A stretch of DNA of 64,000 bases from Lineus longissimus (taxonomy: Eukaryota > Nemertea > Pilidiophora > Heteronemertea > Lineidae), in assembly GCF_910592395.1 (NCBI RefSeq), contig NC_088322.1:11217431-11281430 (forward strand). The letters run 5' to 3'. The notes under the pieces were generated by a model that was given only the letters and a program-made list of their open reading frames with translations, had not been told where the DNA came from and made no database searches. Positions 1-13,700 of the stretch are shown here, one piece after another (within the stretch, counting starts at the first letter, position 1; the number at the start of each line of letters is the position of its first letter). The translations under genes were made by a program, and so were the position numbers.

Positions 1-347
1 TCCTTCAAAACACACTCCACGGAATATTTAGATCTTTTCGAGGAGAGCACGCATCTAGCTTCGAAGGTAGTGTTTTCCTTTATGTATTTGGTACACAAAA
101 CACAAACACAAAAAAGTTACAATCAATATCAGTGCAAAGAAGCATTAAAACATGGATTACAGATAAATAACTACATGTGGTGGCAAGACTTGGAGAAATA
201 TGTGACCGTTGATCCTTCACAAAGAAAGTCCGCATCATTAAGGTCCTACTCCTTGTTATGGCAAATGATAAACAGTAAAATGAAGAAATGGCAATAAACA
301 TCGAGTGGCCAAAATAGGAACCCGGACTTTGCATTCATACCAGATAC

Positions 348-532
348 CTTTTTCTGATACATCCTAAAGCCATGTTTGTAAAACGCCTCCTCCTTCTCCA
401 TGCACGTTCCCTTCTTAGTACTCAGCTGACACACAAACTGGTTACCGTCTCGTAGTACATTCACCGTTGCGCAATCCCTCCGGCACAGAAGAGCACAACC
501 AAAAAGAGAAACAGCGCTTCGCTTCCCCAAGT
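348..532 (-). CDS. possible PAN/apple-domain exon (partial gene)
   Basis: An open stretch on the minus strand encodes a cysteine pattern like PAN/apple modules: GCALLCRRDC, then FVCQLS, then a later Cys and a basic RMYQKK end. PAN domains are secreted or extracellular binding modules. The stretch ends at a good donor (AAG followed by gtatctg, junction at 348). A possible acceptor lies at 533-534 but the 5' limit is uncertain. The rest of the gene would lie to the left of the window. No signal peptide or second domain is visible. It could also be chance; I rely only on cysteine spacing and the donor. Confidence 0.35.
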
Positions 533-664
533 CTGGTCGGGAAATTCCGAAGTTGAATACGACTTTAAGTAAGTAGACCGTTGTTTCAACGTTTTTAGTC
601 ATTGCCATATTATTTTTCGACACGAATTTTCTCTGTCGTTACAATAGTCATTTTCACCTTGTGA

Positions 665-1245
665 ATCTATCAAAATTCATGTGCAAATTTAACTAAATAT
701 AGGGTTAGTAATCATATGTTAGAAATTGAAACAGGACGAAATAGTAAACCACAAACCCCCAGGGGTGAAAGATTTTGTTCACATTGTAGGGATTTAGGTC
801 GGATGGTAGTTGGTGATGAAGTTCATTTTGTTTTTAAGTGTCCCAAATTTGCGAGTGAGAGTGAACAATTACTTAAATACTGTTATTGTCTATATCCAAA
901 TTTGTCAAGTTAATCGCAAAGAGATCTTTTCATTTATTTGATGTCATCTGAAGGGGAAGTAATGAAGAATGAAGCAAAATTTTGCAATTATATGTAATCG
1001 CAAAGAGATCTTTTCATTTATTTGATGTCATCTGAAGGGGAAGTAATGAAGAATGAAGCAAAATTTTGCAATTATATGTATGAGTGATGGGTCTAATCTG
1101 CTTATAATAATTTTTTTGTAGCTTTTGTAAAATGTTCATTATTCATGTTCTGTTCTTTTAATCGTCTTGTATGTTTATTGCATAAAAATCCAATGTAAAT
1201 GTACTTTTATAAGGAGTAATAAACAATATGAATTTGAATTTGAAT
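665..1245 (+). mobile_element. 3' end of a non-LTR (LINE) retrotransposon, decayed
   Basis: From about 670 to 913 the translation reads like the C-terminus of a LINE reverse transcriptase: SNHMLEIETGR, then ERFCSHC, then HFVFKCPKF, giving the CxxC...HxxxxC zinc-binding pattern found after many LINE RT domains. The frame is stopped at 911. The next 84 bp (911-994) still read as the usual LINE tail (DLFIYLMSSEGEV) and are duplicated in tandem at 995-1078. The element ends in a short AATTTG-type tail near 1229-1245, as LINE 3' ends often do. It is 5'-truncated and inactive. Confidence 0.7.
911..1078 (+). repeat. 84-bp tandem duplication inside the LINE fossil
   Basis: Two essentially identical 84-bp copies lie head to tail, 911-994 and 995-1078. 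The near identity suggests a recent duplication compared with the general decay of the element. Confidence 0.9.
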
Positions 1246-4200
1246 GTACATTTATTGGTCAGGATGAACTAGTAATTTTCTTTAATGTCTAGTGCAAAAA
1301 TGTTTGCTTCGTTCAAAGGATGACCTCGCTCTATGCGTGTTATAATTATGCTCTGCGCCGTGAAACGATCTTTTAGAATGAATCAATGAGTTAGAATAAA
1401 ATTATTTTAGTACCAACTCAGTCTCCCAAGGTCATCCGCCTATCTATTATCGGGAACGCCTCAATTCCCCACCACTTCACCCGTGGCGTGTCTACGATCT
1501 ATCGCTCCATGGCGAAACCATCCTTCAAGCTCATACACGGTACTACTTCGCTTGATGTAAAGATTTTTCTACGAATTCGGTGAAATGTCGTATTCCGAAT
1601 CAAATGATATATCTATGAATAGCCCGTCTTCAAAGTCCAATGAGCGTGATAAAACGTGTTGATGAGAGGGTTTAGACCACCAAGATGACATTTGTGTTAC
1701 ACCAAGTTTTCACACAGATGTTACACTACTATCATTCCGGTGTTTACATTATGTTAAAGGCAGGTTGGTATAAGAATGTGATTAACTGCGCCAAAACAAA
1801 ACACATAAAACTAGGTCAAATCGTTACCTCATGTTCATGCGTTATTTACGTTTCTTACAGTGAACATCAAGATAAGCTTCTTAAAGGGACAACTTGGGCG
1901 TGGGATGTACTTCGCCATGAGGATAATGAGCCTACTTGACACTAACCGCCGCCACTGGTAGTTTAACACTGATGCCGTTCTCTGATAACGATTTTCACCA
2001 GTGTTGGAAGGCAGTTTTGGGCATGGCTTGCGAATTTCAGGTTGGCCTATATAAGGTTACACGGGCCCGTTCTGGTGCATTGTTTATTGAAGTTCAAAGA
2101 GTTTTCATTAATCCTGTCTCCACAAATCAAGATCAGTACGTTTTTTTTCCTGTTTGTTTGCTTTGTTGTAATCACCTACATCAGTTGCCACGTAATAGTC
2201 TCTTCCATTTTTGACACTTCCTTAATAACTTGGTGTCGTTTGTGATTGATCGAACTATCAGATTATCATGCCATGGCTGCGGCTGGTGTGGCACGGACGT
2301 TTGCCTCCTGATACAACACCCTCCGAACTTCAAAACAAGGGGTAGACAGTTCTGGCGGAACGAGAGTTGGAATGGTGGTGAGCACTATCTCAGACTTGCG
2401 TAAACAGAAACGAATTCGCAAGTATTCCCTCTTCTGCAATTTCGAATATGATTCCATACATCGTTTTGCATGAGCACCTTTGCAACCGAATGAAGGTAAA
2501 ATAATCGCGAACGCATTTTGTACTGACCGATAAGTATTGATTGAAATAAAGATGCGTAGAGAAGCATGTTTTGTTATTGATTTACTTTCATAATATCATG
2601 CGGGTTTTGTTCTGATCATTTTTTGTTGTTTTCCAATAACTCTACAACCTTATTTCTATCAAGCATTAAACAATTTTAAGATCTAGAGGGACTACAAAGA
2701 ATAGCCCGTGAGGTACAATTGGCGAGTTTTCTTTGGAGGATTCGGTGTTATGAAATATGCCAAAAAGAAATTTTGTTAATAAACCATTATTTTATTTTAT
2801 GACAGTGATAACATTGATACAATCACAGACAACTTAAGAGTGTATTAAACCCAGCTGCTACAACAAACATAAAGAGTGTTATTACACCTCTCTACATACA
2901 TATTCTCTAAAACACGCTGCGCGAGCAACTGTTAAAAGACACGCCCACCACCACTCATAATGCAGTCTGCCATAGGTCCATGATTGTCACCCTGGAAAAG
3001 CGTCATTCCCTATTGTATGGTGACGAATTAAGGTATCCATCGCTATGACCGTGTCTTAGCCACTGTGATCAGATCTCGGAGCGTGTGCCCTTGGCAGATT
3101 TTTGTAACCAGTTTGAATTAAATGTATTTGTATGAATTATACATTATGTGGTTGCATTTGCAGAAGCAATGGTCAATTTCAGCCTTTCTTGAACCTGTTG
3201 CTTTACCCTTGGCAAACTACCTGAGATGCTTGGCCAACACTTAGATGAGGAGCATTCGAGAGTCCTTGGGCCATCACCAGAGCAATGTCATGAATGACAG
3301 AGATGTTTCGATCAGTAGGACGGGGTATTGAATAGAAAGGCTCCTCAGATCAACGGGTCTCGATATCTGAAGGAAAAAGTACAAACAATACACTTGATTT
3401 TACAGAATGATCTTTAAAGGATGTACATGTACAATCATTCACTACTGAATTGACCGAGCATAGATTTGGGGTCCAACTGCATCATGTGCATGCATGAAGT
3501 ACAATACGCTCCGACCCATGCCTCCAATTTCCCGCAGGCCTACCCATGCCTCCAATTTCAAACTCCCAAATACATTAACGTGGCTTCATTTCAGATAATA
3601 CATCTATCGGGATGCAACTTATTTGGTGCATATACCGGTTCACTGTTTTATTTATCGTTAATTCTTCTTCTTCTTTACGTTTGACTGGTATTGACCGCCA
3701 GTATTATGCTTGTGTTTGAGTGGTCGAAACACACCTGCACCAGTGGGACTGTCTGAAGCTACACACGAAAAAAGCCACATTCCACATTCAAAAAGAGCAT
3801 GGCAAAGATAGCATTTGCCCCCTCAATCAGTTATAGCTTAAAAGCAAACAGCAAAAAATGGCCAATGTTAAGCTTTTAACCCGGAGGAGCCTTTCCGTAT
3901 CACTCTCTGCAATAAGTACGATTAATTAAGTGTAGAATCAACTGCTCCAGGTCTCATTTGACATAGAAAGGCAAGGTGCAGGATTGAGAATGAGTGAGAA
4001 AATAAGAATACTGCCCGAGATGCTACAAGTCATTAGATCGCACGAGTTGACTTTCTCTGGCCTAAAGGTAACTCGAGATAGCAGATCACAGGTCGAGAGC
4101 TTTTGGGCCGGGGAAAATCACTGAGTGCGATATGGTGACGAAGATTATACAAGTGGGCAGTACTATAAACTTTTAATTATCTTGTCCGCCGGATCAGTGC

Positions 4201-4710
4201 ATTTAGGGTATATGATAAAAGTCATGCTTGAATTGTGACGGCGCCCATCACAACCACCACACACTGATTCGATCGTTGGAGCTGTTTTTCGATGGAAACG
4301 ACAGGCGTGATTGATCAATAAAACAAAAGGAGCTGAATTATGGCTCAAAAGGGGTTGAACGTGAGTGGTCCATGAAGGGTTGGACGTGCGTATACCACGC
4401 AAAGTGACAATCACAGGAAAACCAAGCCTCAATGTACGAACAATACGAAAAGTCAACTTCACAAGACTTCCTGATCAACTCCAACACTCGCCTCCTCGGA
4501 CAGAAATACACTACACAATGTACACAAGGGATGTGAAGATATTATGAAGTTTCCTAAATTTCGGTCCATTCGGGACCTCTAAGGAATCATTCTCATACCA
4601 AAACCCTTCATGAACATTTTACAATGTTTTAACCCCTTAAATGACACACGATTTAGTCGCCTGTGCATAGACAAGCACCTTATGCCACCAGTGTAATAAG
4701 AAAGAAACAG
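1246..4710. other. intergenic, no gene supported
   Basis: Only short open frames without domain features are present. A small imperfect direct duplication (GACCCATGCCTCC-like) sits near 3515-3565. The 3' UTR of the transporter gene on the minus strand must begin at 4710; an ATTAAA-type signal is possible near 4165 but is not decisive. Confidence 0.5.
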
Positions 4711-7700
4711 TTAATTTCTGTACGTTGACTCTTCCTCGCCTTCTTCCCTGTCTTCCCGAAGTTCTGTCTCATCGTCTCTCTGAGGAATGGTGTCCTTTTT
4801 ATACTTGTAGAAACAGGCCAGGATGCCGAAGATGATGATGTCGATACCCATTAGACCAGCGTAGAAAAATAGACATATGGCCTGTAATTGCAAAGAAATA
4901 ATGATGGTCCTACTGTAAATTGCCGTGAAAAAAAGTGACTCGCAAACCTTGGTTAAGATGTTTCACCTAACGTAACAAGCAAATTTCCAATATTTCATGG
5001 TTTCATCAAACAGAAATACACATGTATACTGAAATGCACCTATTGTGCAAAGATGACCAGCATTACAAACACTCTGGGTCTACAAAGATCCTACATGTTC
5101 ATCTACATACGTGTACATACGTAGTGTCATGCTGGTATTGGTGTACTAATGCCAAGGAGGTAGCCGATTAGATGAACGGGATAAAAAGAACAAAATGCTA
5201 AAGTTACTTGAAAGATATGGAAAAACCCTGCGACCATAAGACGAGTATTGAATGCCTTTGTTGAAGGTGGCGGGCTCATCAGTGGCCCTAATGTTACTGA
5301 TAGTGACTATGTTCCTAAGGCCGAAAGGGTGGATGTCGTCCTGGGTGCCGACAAATGGTACCCAGGTTCGAGATCGACTGGACAATAAGCACCATGGGTG
5401 CCATTACACTAGACAAACAGCACCCAGCTTCTTCTTCTACACTTTTTCTTTACCTACAACCGAGGTTGGCCCCACGCTCACGGAGGTCACGTGTCACGAT
5501 AACCATCATTTTGCAAGATGGCGACCGTCCCTGTTTCCAACCGCGCTCTAAAAACCTTTCTTTCATCAATTCCATCTTATTCAAACGGGGTATTCGTCTC
5601 TAAGGGGAGAGAGATAAAGAACCTATAGGCCTAAACGCGTTTTTTTCTGTTTATCTGTTCTTTTTATTTCGCGCACTGCTAATGCCGCAAGTACCACGGC
5701 ACGAGATTGCAAGAAACGTCCTCGTCCCTAAGATCCGTAAGCCAGGCAAAAAGAAGCTGGGTGCTGTTTGTCTAGTGTAATGGCACCCAGGGTTCTTATT
5801 GTCCAGTCGATCTCGAACCTGGGTACCATTTGTCGGCACCCAGGACGACATCCACCCTTTCAGCGTTACTAAGTATGACAATGAATGCACAGATGGTTTT
5901 AATCAATTTTTTAATATATGTAGATACTTACCACGTTGTCGCTTATTTTTATAATTGCAAGTAAAAGAACAATGAGATTGCCAAACGCAACTGTCATGAG
6001 CCAGAACGCTTGCAGCACTGATTTCATACTGTTCGGGGCCTGGAAAGCAAACATACAAAATGCATGACGAGAAGAATCAGTTTTGGACAGCCATAATTTA
6101 TTTAACCAGAAAAAAAGTTCAGAAGTATCCCATAAGTATCCTATTTACTACTGCTAACATTAGCCCAGGTAGTCCCAAGGATACATTACAGGTGATGGAT
6201 CATCAAGTGTTTCGGATTGGAAGTTCTTCCCCCTAAAACTGATCAGGTCTCGAATGGTTGTTGTTCGATGAGTGTTTTTTATTTTATTTTTGGAGGTTCT
6301 CAAGATCAAACGTACGTATCTTTTTCTTGTCGCCCACAAAGAGTAGCTTACCTCAGCATATGAAAATGAGAGACCAGTCACGGAGAGTAGAATCTCGCCC
6401 GTGGTGATGATGACGTACTGTGGTATTTGTAACATCATGGAAACAGTGTTAGGCGGAACGTCAGTGTACACACTTAGATTCTAAAAGAGAAGTTTGAAAT
6501 ATTACCTTGAATAACAAAAAACTTAACGAAAAGTCGACTAATACTCAGCGGACAAATGTATACATTGCCCGAGAATTATGGAAGAGAAAAAATCAAAATC
6601 TTCTCCGGGGATTCGAACCCGGGATTCGGCCTCAGATTACGAACGCTCTAACCGTCTGAGCTAGGGGGGCTTTCTTGTGAACTGCTGCCAGCAAATACAT
6701 CTTATATGAATGGCGATTATGCTTTATTTTTGAGAGATGAACCAGAAATTTTCTCAAATACATGTAATAGAAGAAGATACCAAGACAATGCTGAACATTG
6801 CTAAGAGAGAACGTAGACTCCGCATACATAATCACGCACAACAAAGAAAAAATGACTTTCTTCCTGCAGTTGCCCACTGGAAGCCGCTCAAAGATGTTGA
6901 ACAAAGATTACACACAGATGTTTGCACATTCTGTAAAGTCGTATAAAACGACAGGCATTTCAAGCAGCCCAGTGGCCTTGAGGATAAGAGTGTTGGCAAA
7001 TAAAACCAGAGGTCTCGAGTTCGAGTACCATTGAGAGGACCTTTTTATTTTTTCCTTCCAGGATTCTCTGCGAAGGTCCGCATCGTCCCACGGCTTGCTG
7101 GTTTGTGAAATCAAGCGCATCGAAGCATTGGAGGTCTATCATGTTTCAGGCCGTATTCAGAAGGGCCTTTCAGTCGTTTGAATTTCTTACTATTGCCGCA
7201 TGGGGTGCTCTGGTTTTGTGCATGCAGTTCAGCTTTAATGTTGAACGAATACCGGGTAGAACTACCCATCCGGATATAATTGGTTGGGCTGTTTGAGTGG
7301 TACTGTGGTAATTAGTGCCTGTCATCTCCGAGGTCTCGGCATGCTCATATGATAGAGAGGGCGACTCTCTTCGACAGCGTAGGTTTCCTCCCGGGTCTCC
7401 GGTTTCCTCCTACTTACAATACAATCGCCCAATATTGTTTATAGTGCTAATAATGTCCTTGTTGACGCTCAGCTCTCAACTCAATATTTTTTAGTGGTTG
7501 GAAAAAATATACTCTGACTTCAAATATGCGCAGCCACACTTTGCGTATTGCTAACAATTATAGCAGTTTGAGAAATAACTTGCAAATTACAGCTCAACGG
7601 TCAAATTCGGTCGTAGTGCACTATTCACTGCAGTTTATTGATTTTCACTGACCGTCTGTAGAGAATTCACGGTCCGGCTGGAAGCTATTTAGCATGAAAA

Positions 7701-10700
7701 AAACAACAGATCTTACACCTTACTATAAATGAATACGTGTATAGATAGAAAAGAAATTTAAAAACTCCTTTTAACTTACATGATGAGAAGATGGGCCATG
7801 AATAACAACTGTGTAACAACCGCCCATCTGGAATGTCGGGCGATCGACAAGCGTTTCATATTCGGTACCCTGTTTCACTTTAACGGAATATCTAAGAAAA
7901 ATTACAAAATTGAAAAAATGACTGGTATGCATAGTTAGGAATGTAAGGAGGCTGGGTTGTGTTCGATTCAGCGACAACTATGTTGAAATTGTTTCCATGT
8001 AGGGTGAGATAGGAAAGACCCCTATCGGCAGGGCTCTAAATGAACATATATGTACTTAATCCATCTAACCTACCTAGCTCCTACATACAGACTCCCTTTA
8101 TAATAAGTCGATGTGTTTCTACGCTTTACCAGACCCATGAATCTATTACATGCATAAGATAATGATGTATTATACTTTACACTCACCCTAAGGCCTCAAG
8201 TGACTTGTATTCGGTGGGCTCAAAGAAAGTGACATTCGGAAAGATGTAAAATAATTTATCCTGGGACAACAATATATCTGGCTTCTGATCAGAAGGAGTC
8301 TCTGGCATGTATATGAACCTGACTTTGGCATTTCCACCCCTTGGCTTAACAAGGTCATTTCTAATCTGGAAATAGAAATGTCAGATTATTACAAGTTGGT
8401 GCAATATAACCCAAATTGGTCTGGTATTTTGCACACAACAACACGCTCAGGTTCATGTCACAGTACGAAAACAACAGACGGGTCGTCGTACTCGCGGCTT
8501 TTACGTTGATCCTGCCGCGGCTGCTCCGGCCGTGCTCACCTTCGCCGGCGACCCGTCTCGCACTGGCACGGGCCTCGTGCTTTCGTCTGGCTCTCGGGTG
8601 GGTCGCCCCGGCCCGAGTCGATTGACAAGAAGGGGTAGAGTACGGGGCCGTCGTACTGGCGGCTTTTGGGTTTATTAGAGAATTAAAGGGATTAATCGGA
8701 CGACTTTTCTTCAAGAACGACCGTCTAAGGCGTACCTGTTTTGTCTGTATCACATTTCCTGCCCGTCCTGCAATTAGAGATATGTCGTATCCGGGTGTGA
8801 ACTTGAGGGTGGTGTCTGTTTTAAGGGTTACGGATGGACACGTTGATATTATTGACACCCGGAGGTTTCTGGCACCTGAGTTGATATCGAATCTCTCAGA
8901 GGTCTGTAAAAAGAGGCATTTTGCAATTAAACTTTATTCACACCTTAGCTATTTCTGGCATAGCTTATTAATCCCTACAATGATGTGCTCACTAATCTTA
9001 ACCGTCTGCAAAAACGTCATCATCTTCTTCTTCTTCTTTTGCGTTCAACCTGAAAGAGGATCACTGAGGAATTCAAAGAGTGTTAGCCGCCGAACAAATC
9101 TAAACTAAATAAGAATGAATTCAACCTCGAGAATAAGGAGAACTTACTTCGAACTTCTTCAGAGTAGTGTCTTGAAATTCGCTTGTAAACTTGGTGGGAC
9201 ATGGAACATCATTGATGAATTTCCCCCTCATGTAATCCTGCTTGATAGCTGGTAATTCAGAGGCCTGGAAACAGACGTGGTAGCTGTTCAGTGTGGTTGA
9301 AACTTCTGAATAATCTATTAAATCGTTGAGGAAGGACAATAAAAAGAAGCGAAATAAAGATAACGAGTGATGAGAACCATGAGAACCTTGTCGATATTTT
9401 ACTCACTGACAGGCATCAGAAACGCAGAAACCAAATTGAAATATTCTTCACCTCGCGATCTATATGGGGCTTTATGATCTGTGACTAGGAAAATAATCTT
9501 TGTCAAGGAATACAACCTATTGTGATTGACCGGGATAGAATCAAGTAAAACGACTTCGCAAAATTTTGTAATTCGTCGAAGACAAGATTCAGTCACACGA
9601 CGTTGTAGTTATCGGTTTTATGACGAAGATCGATGTATTGTTGTGATACCTACATCGATTCTGAACTGTATAAAGGCAGCGAAGACAAAGGCACACGCTG
9701 CCAGTACCATCCCACAACACATTCGCTGTAGAGGCCTGCAAGGCAATACTGGATGGTGGAGACATACAAAAATAATATATAGGGCACGGAAGATACACCA
9801 CGGAACTGGGCCAACTGAAAGGTTTAGATTTTCTACGAGTATGGGGCAATACTCAGTGGAAGGACCAGATATACCAGTAGAAGTGGGCAATGTACCGGAA
9901 GGTAGATTATATACCAAGAGAATATAGGGTTGTACTGAAAGGTCGCTGATATACAAACGAATGGGGCATTATTGGATAGTAGATAGTACAGAAGGGAATA
10001 TTGGGCATCTCGGAGCATGCAGACGGGAGTCCTGGAGATGCAGTTTACGTACTGGCCACTAACACTGAAGGGCCATGAAATCTACTCATCTAATCACCAA
10101 CTATTGGCAAATACTAACGAAGACATGCAGAAGCACGCGAGGTCAATTTGGTGAAAACGGTCTTACTGTGCTTCGTTACCGGTCTCAATATAAATGAAAT
10201 GGCCAGGGCCATTGTGCTCACCTCATGTGGAGGAAAGATGGATAAAGAGCATGGTATTGTGTCATGTAGTGTTAGGTTTGATGTAGGTCCAAGCAATTAC
10301 AATTTCCCCAAAATGGCCAATTTACAGTACATTCGACCTCGGTGACCTTGAAAAGTAGGTCAAATCAAAGAAGACCCGGGTGACACATTGAATGGTTGTT
10401 AGAATTAGATGTACCTATGATATAAAATTGGTGCCAATCGGGCAAGTCATTACTAGGAATAATGGCATTTTGAAGAATTTAGGATTTGGCCCCCTCCCTG
10501 GAGGCCAAACGGCAAATCAGATCGCACCAAACTTCGGTACCTGAGATCACCTGACCAAGGGGTACATGTGTACTTAATTTGTGATCAATAGTCATTGCAG
10601 TTAAGAAACGTGCCATAGTTACGGCCTGACAGCGAATTTGACCTCTGTGACCTTGACAAGAAGGTCAAATTAAAAACCTGTGTGACATATACTGTATGGT

Positions 10701-13700
10701 GGTTAGATGTACCCATGATATCAAATTGGTGGCAATCGGGCAAGAAGTTAAGGAATAATCACATTTTTAAGGTTTTTGGATTTTGCCCCCTGGTGGTCAA
10801 GTGGTGAATCATATTGGACCAAACTTCGGTCCCTGAGATCACCTGACTAAGGGGTAAATGTGTACCAAATTCGGTATCAATAGTCATTGCAGTTTAGAAA
10901 CGTGCCATCGTTACATCCTAACGGCCAATTTACACCATTTGACCTCTGTGACCTTGAAAAGGAGGTCAAATCAAAAACCCGGAGGATATATGATGCACCT
11001 TTGCTAGAAGTACCTACCATATTTTTTTCAAAATTTCCCGACTACTATTAAGGGAGATATTGCATATTTTCACTTTTAACGTTTGGCCCCCTGGTGGCCA
11101 AACCATGAAACGAATCGGACCGAAACTTGGTCTCCAAGGTGTCATTACATAAGGGTACATGTGTACCAAGTTTCAACTCAATAGCTCTAACAGTTACGAA
11201 ACGTGCCCTGCTAACGGACGACGGACGACGACGGACGACGACGACGACGACGACGACGACGGACGACGGACGCCACGGTATGGGATAAGCTCACCTCTGC
11301 TAAGAGGTGAGCTAAAAAGGTGAAAAAAGGAAGACAGCGCGTCACAAACCTATTTGGTATTCTGCACTTGTCAAGCAGGGGGTAGATGGCACCTTCGAAG
11401 AGTGGAATGAGGACAATGATAAGCACAGTATTGATAGCTTGCATCTGATCAGGTTTAATCCGAAATGCACCACCCTAAATGGCAAGAAAAAATACATTGT
11501 CTAGCTGTTAGACTTAGTAAGAGTTGTACCGGTGTAAAAGTAAAAAGTGTCCCCCCCTGGAAAAAGTGTCCGGCCCTATTGTATTCTGCAATATGGTTCT
11601 ATAGAGACCCTAACCGTCAATAGCTCAGAGATTGAAGCGCATAATAGAATCCTTTGTTCCCGGACATTTTATCCTAGGACATTTTAAACTTCTACACCGG
11701 TACCACCGTGAAATATAAAGTTATTCAGATAAAATGTTTGGTAGAGCAAGAGTTGTACCGGTACCACTATTGAAATATAAATTATTCAGATAAAATGTTT
11801 GGTAGAGCAAGAGTTGCACCAGTACCACCTTTGAAATATAAAATTATTCAGATAATATTAACGGTACTTTTTACGCAATGATGACGTTTGTACGAGCGAA
11901 CGAGAACCACATTTTACACAAGGCCTTCTGCTCATTATGGGATAAAACAGAGTTTGCGCATCCACGATTCCCAACCCGACTTTAACTTTGCGACTAGTTG
12001 TCTCGTGTAATCTTCGAATCAGTTGATCAATAGCGCGTATCTTAACAATTTATTAACCATTATGATTCCAGAAAATGAGAGTATGGCACTGAAAATACAC
12101 TCCCCCCCGTCCTCTTAGTCTACGCCCCTAGAACGATGCGCAACCTCCCTCAGTCGTGAATAAATCACTGGCTACACTAAAAAGTAAACAAACCAAGTGT
12201 CCATCCATCTTCTCTGCTTGTAATGTCCATGTTGATCCTTGTTGGTCATATAGAGCCCAGAATACCGGGATGGGCAGATACATCACAAGGACTCTTAGCA
12301 CTCCCTTGACGTCCAGAACGAACTCTTTCTAGAAAAGTAACGATGACGTTATTAATCAGGGCCAGGTGTATGGCAAGCCGTTTGCTTCAAAAAGTCGAGA
12401 TGATTTTTTTCAAGTCGAGATTTTTTTTTTCAAGTCAAGAAAAAATATTTCAAGTCAAGAAATTTTCAAGTATTTTCAAGTTTACACATTTTTTTTCAAT
12501 TCTACAAGTTTTTTTTAAGTCGACTTTTTAAATATATATACATATTTTTTTTAAGTAAAAAAATTTTTTTTCATTAATTTTTTTATATACACAACTTATC
12601 AGTTGATTATTTTTCTAATTCTTTTTAAAATTTTTTCAAGTCGATAAAAATTAATAGTAAATGACAAATTTCCTATTCAACAAAAAAAACACATTCGAGA
12701 CAGAAAAAATAAGTCGAACATTATGACGTCATCACTTTTCGTGTACAGTATGTAGACTCATCCCCAGCCGTTCTCTTGCTGACTTCGCATTCTAATGCCC
12801 ACATATATACATAGCAGGGGACCAGTCTATACAGTATGCAAGGTGGCGGGAGGCGATGTTGTTGACATTGCCGAGTGTCTGCGTCAGTGTCCCGCTATGG
12901 TCCGGCGATCTGAAAGGGCCAGACAATCATTAGATCAAAACAAACTAGAGAACTGTTCCAGGCTACCAGATGACACTCTAGGAATTCTGAGTGCGCTGTA
13001 TATACGTGTACACGAAAACTGATGACGTCATAATGTTCGACTTTATTTTTGGAGCGCTCGACTGATTATTTTCTCGAGTATGAAATTTTTACTCGAGTAT
13101 GAAATTTTTACTTTCGACACTATTTCGGTATTTATTATGTATCATTATTATATTTTACAAACACTATTTATATTTTTATAATCATTTTTTTCTCGCAGTG
13201 AAATATTTTTTAATTGATTCAACTTAAATAAGTTAAATGAGAAGAAAAATAAATATCTTGACTTGAAAAAAAATATCTTGACTAGAAAAAAATCATTTCG
13301 ACTAGAAAAAAAATCATTTCGACTTTTTGAAGCAAACGGCTTGCCATACAGGTGAGAGTTGACCCGATTACTTGGCCATGCTGGAAGTGGTCCCCACGTC
13401 GTAAGACGGCGTGCTGATTGGTAACCTGCCTCCTTTCCCAAGCAAAGCAACTTCGAACCGCCAGGCGACCATGGCCCATTTATATTTCGAAGTAGACCAC
13501 ATGTGATGGGGCGATTGTGAAGCAAAACAAGGGGTACAAGTGCGTTTTAGTAGACTTTGAATTTAATTCGACGTTGTTGTATAGTGAAGCAACCTGGTGA
13601 AGCGACTGCGTCAACGTGCTGATCGATTTATGATTAGTACAAAAAGCTCATTGATGCCCGAATCACAAGGCCTACTTGTCTCATTATCAGCTGATGATAT

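Noticed and set aside
5252-5890. Two similar small proteins in opposite orientation
   Set aside because: They are readings of the two arms of one inverted repeat, without domain features.
6603-6672. Working tRNA gene on the minus strand
   Set aside because: A and B boxes are present, but acceptor and anticodon stems do not pair; kept as a SINE head or pseudogene.
8361-8858. Single 165-residue protein on the minus strand
   Set aside because: Only the right part (from 8736) is a true transporter exon; the rest runs through an intron and a GC-rich block.
11211-11444. Protein with a poly-Arg tail
   Set aside because: The N-terminal half is transporter exon 12; the Arg run is the (GACGG)n repeat in the intron.
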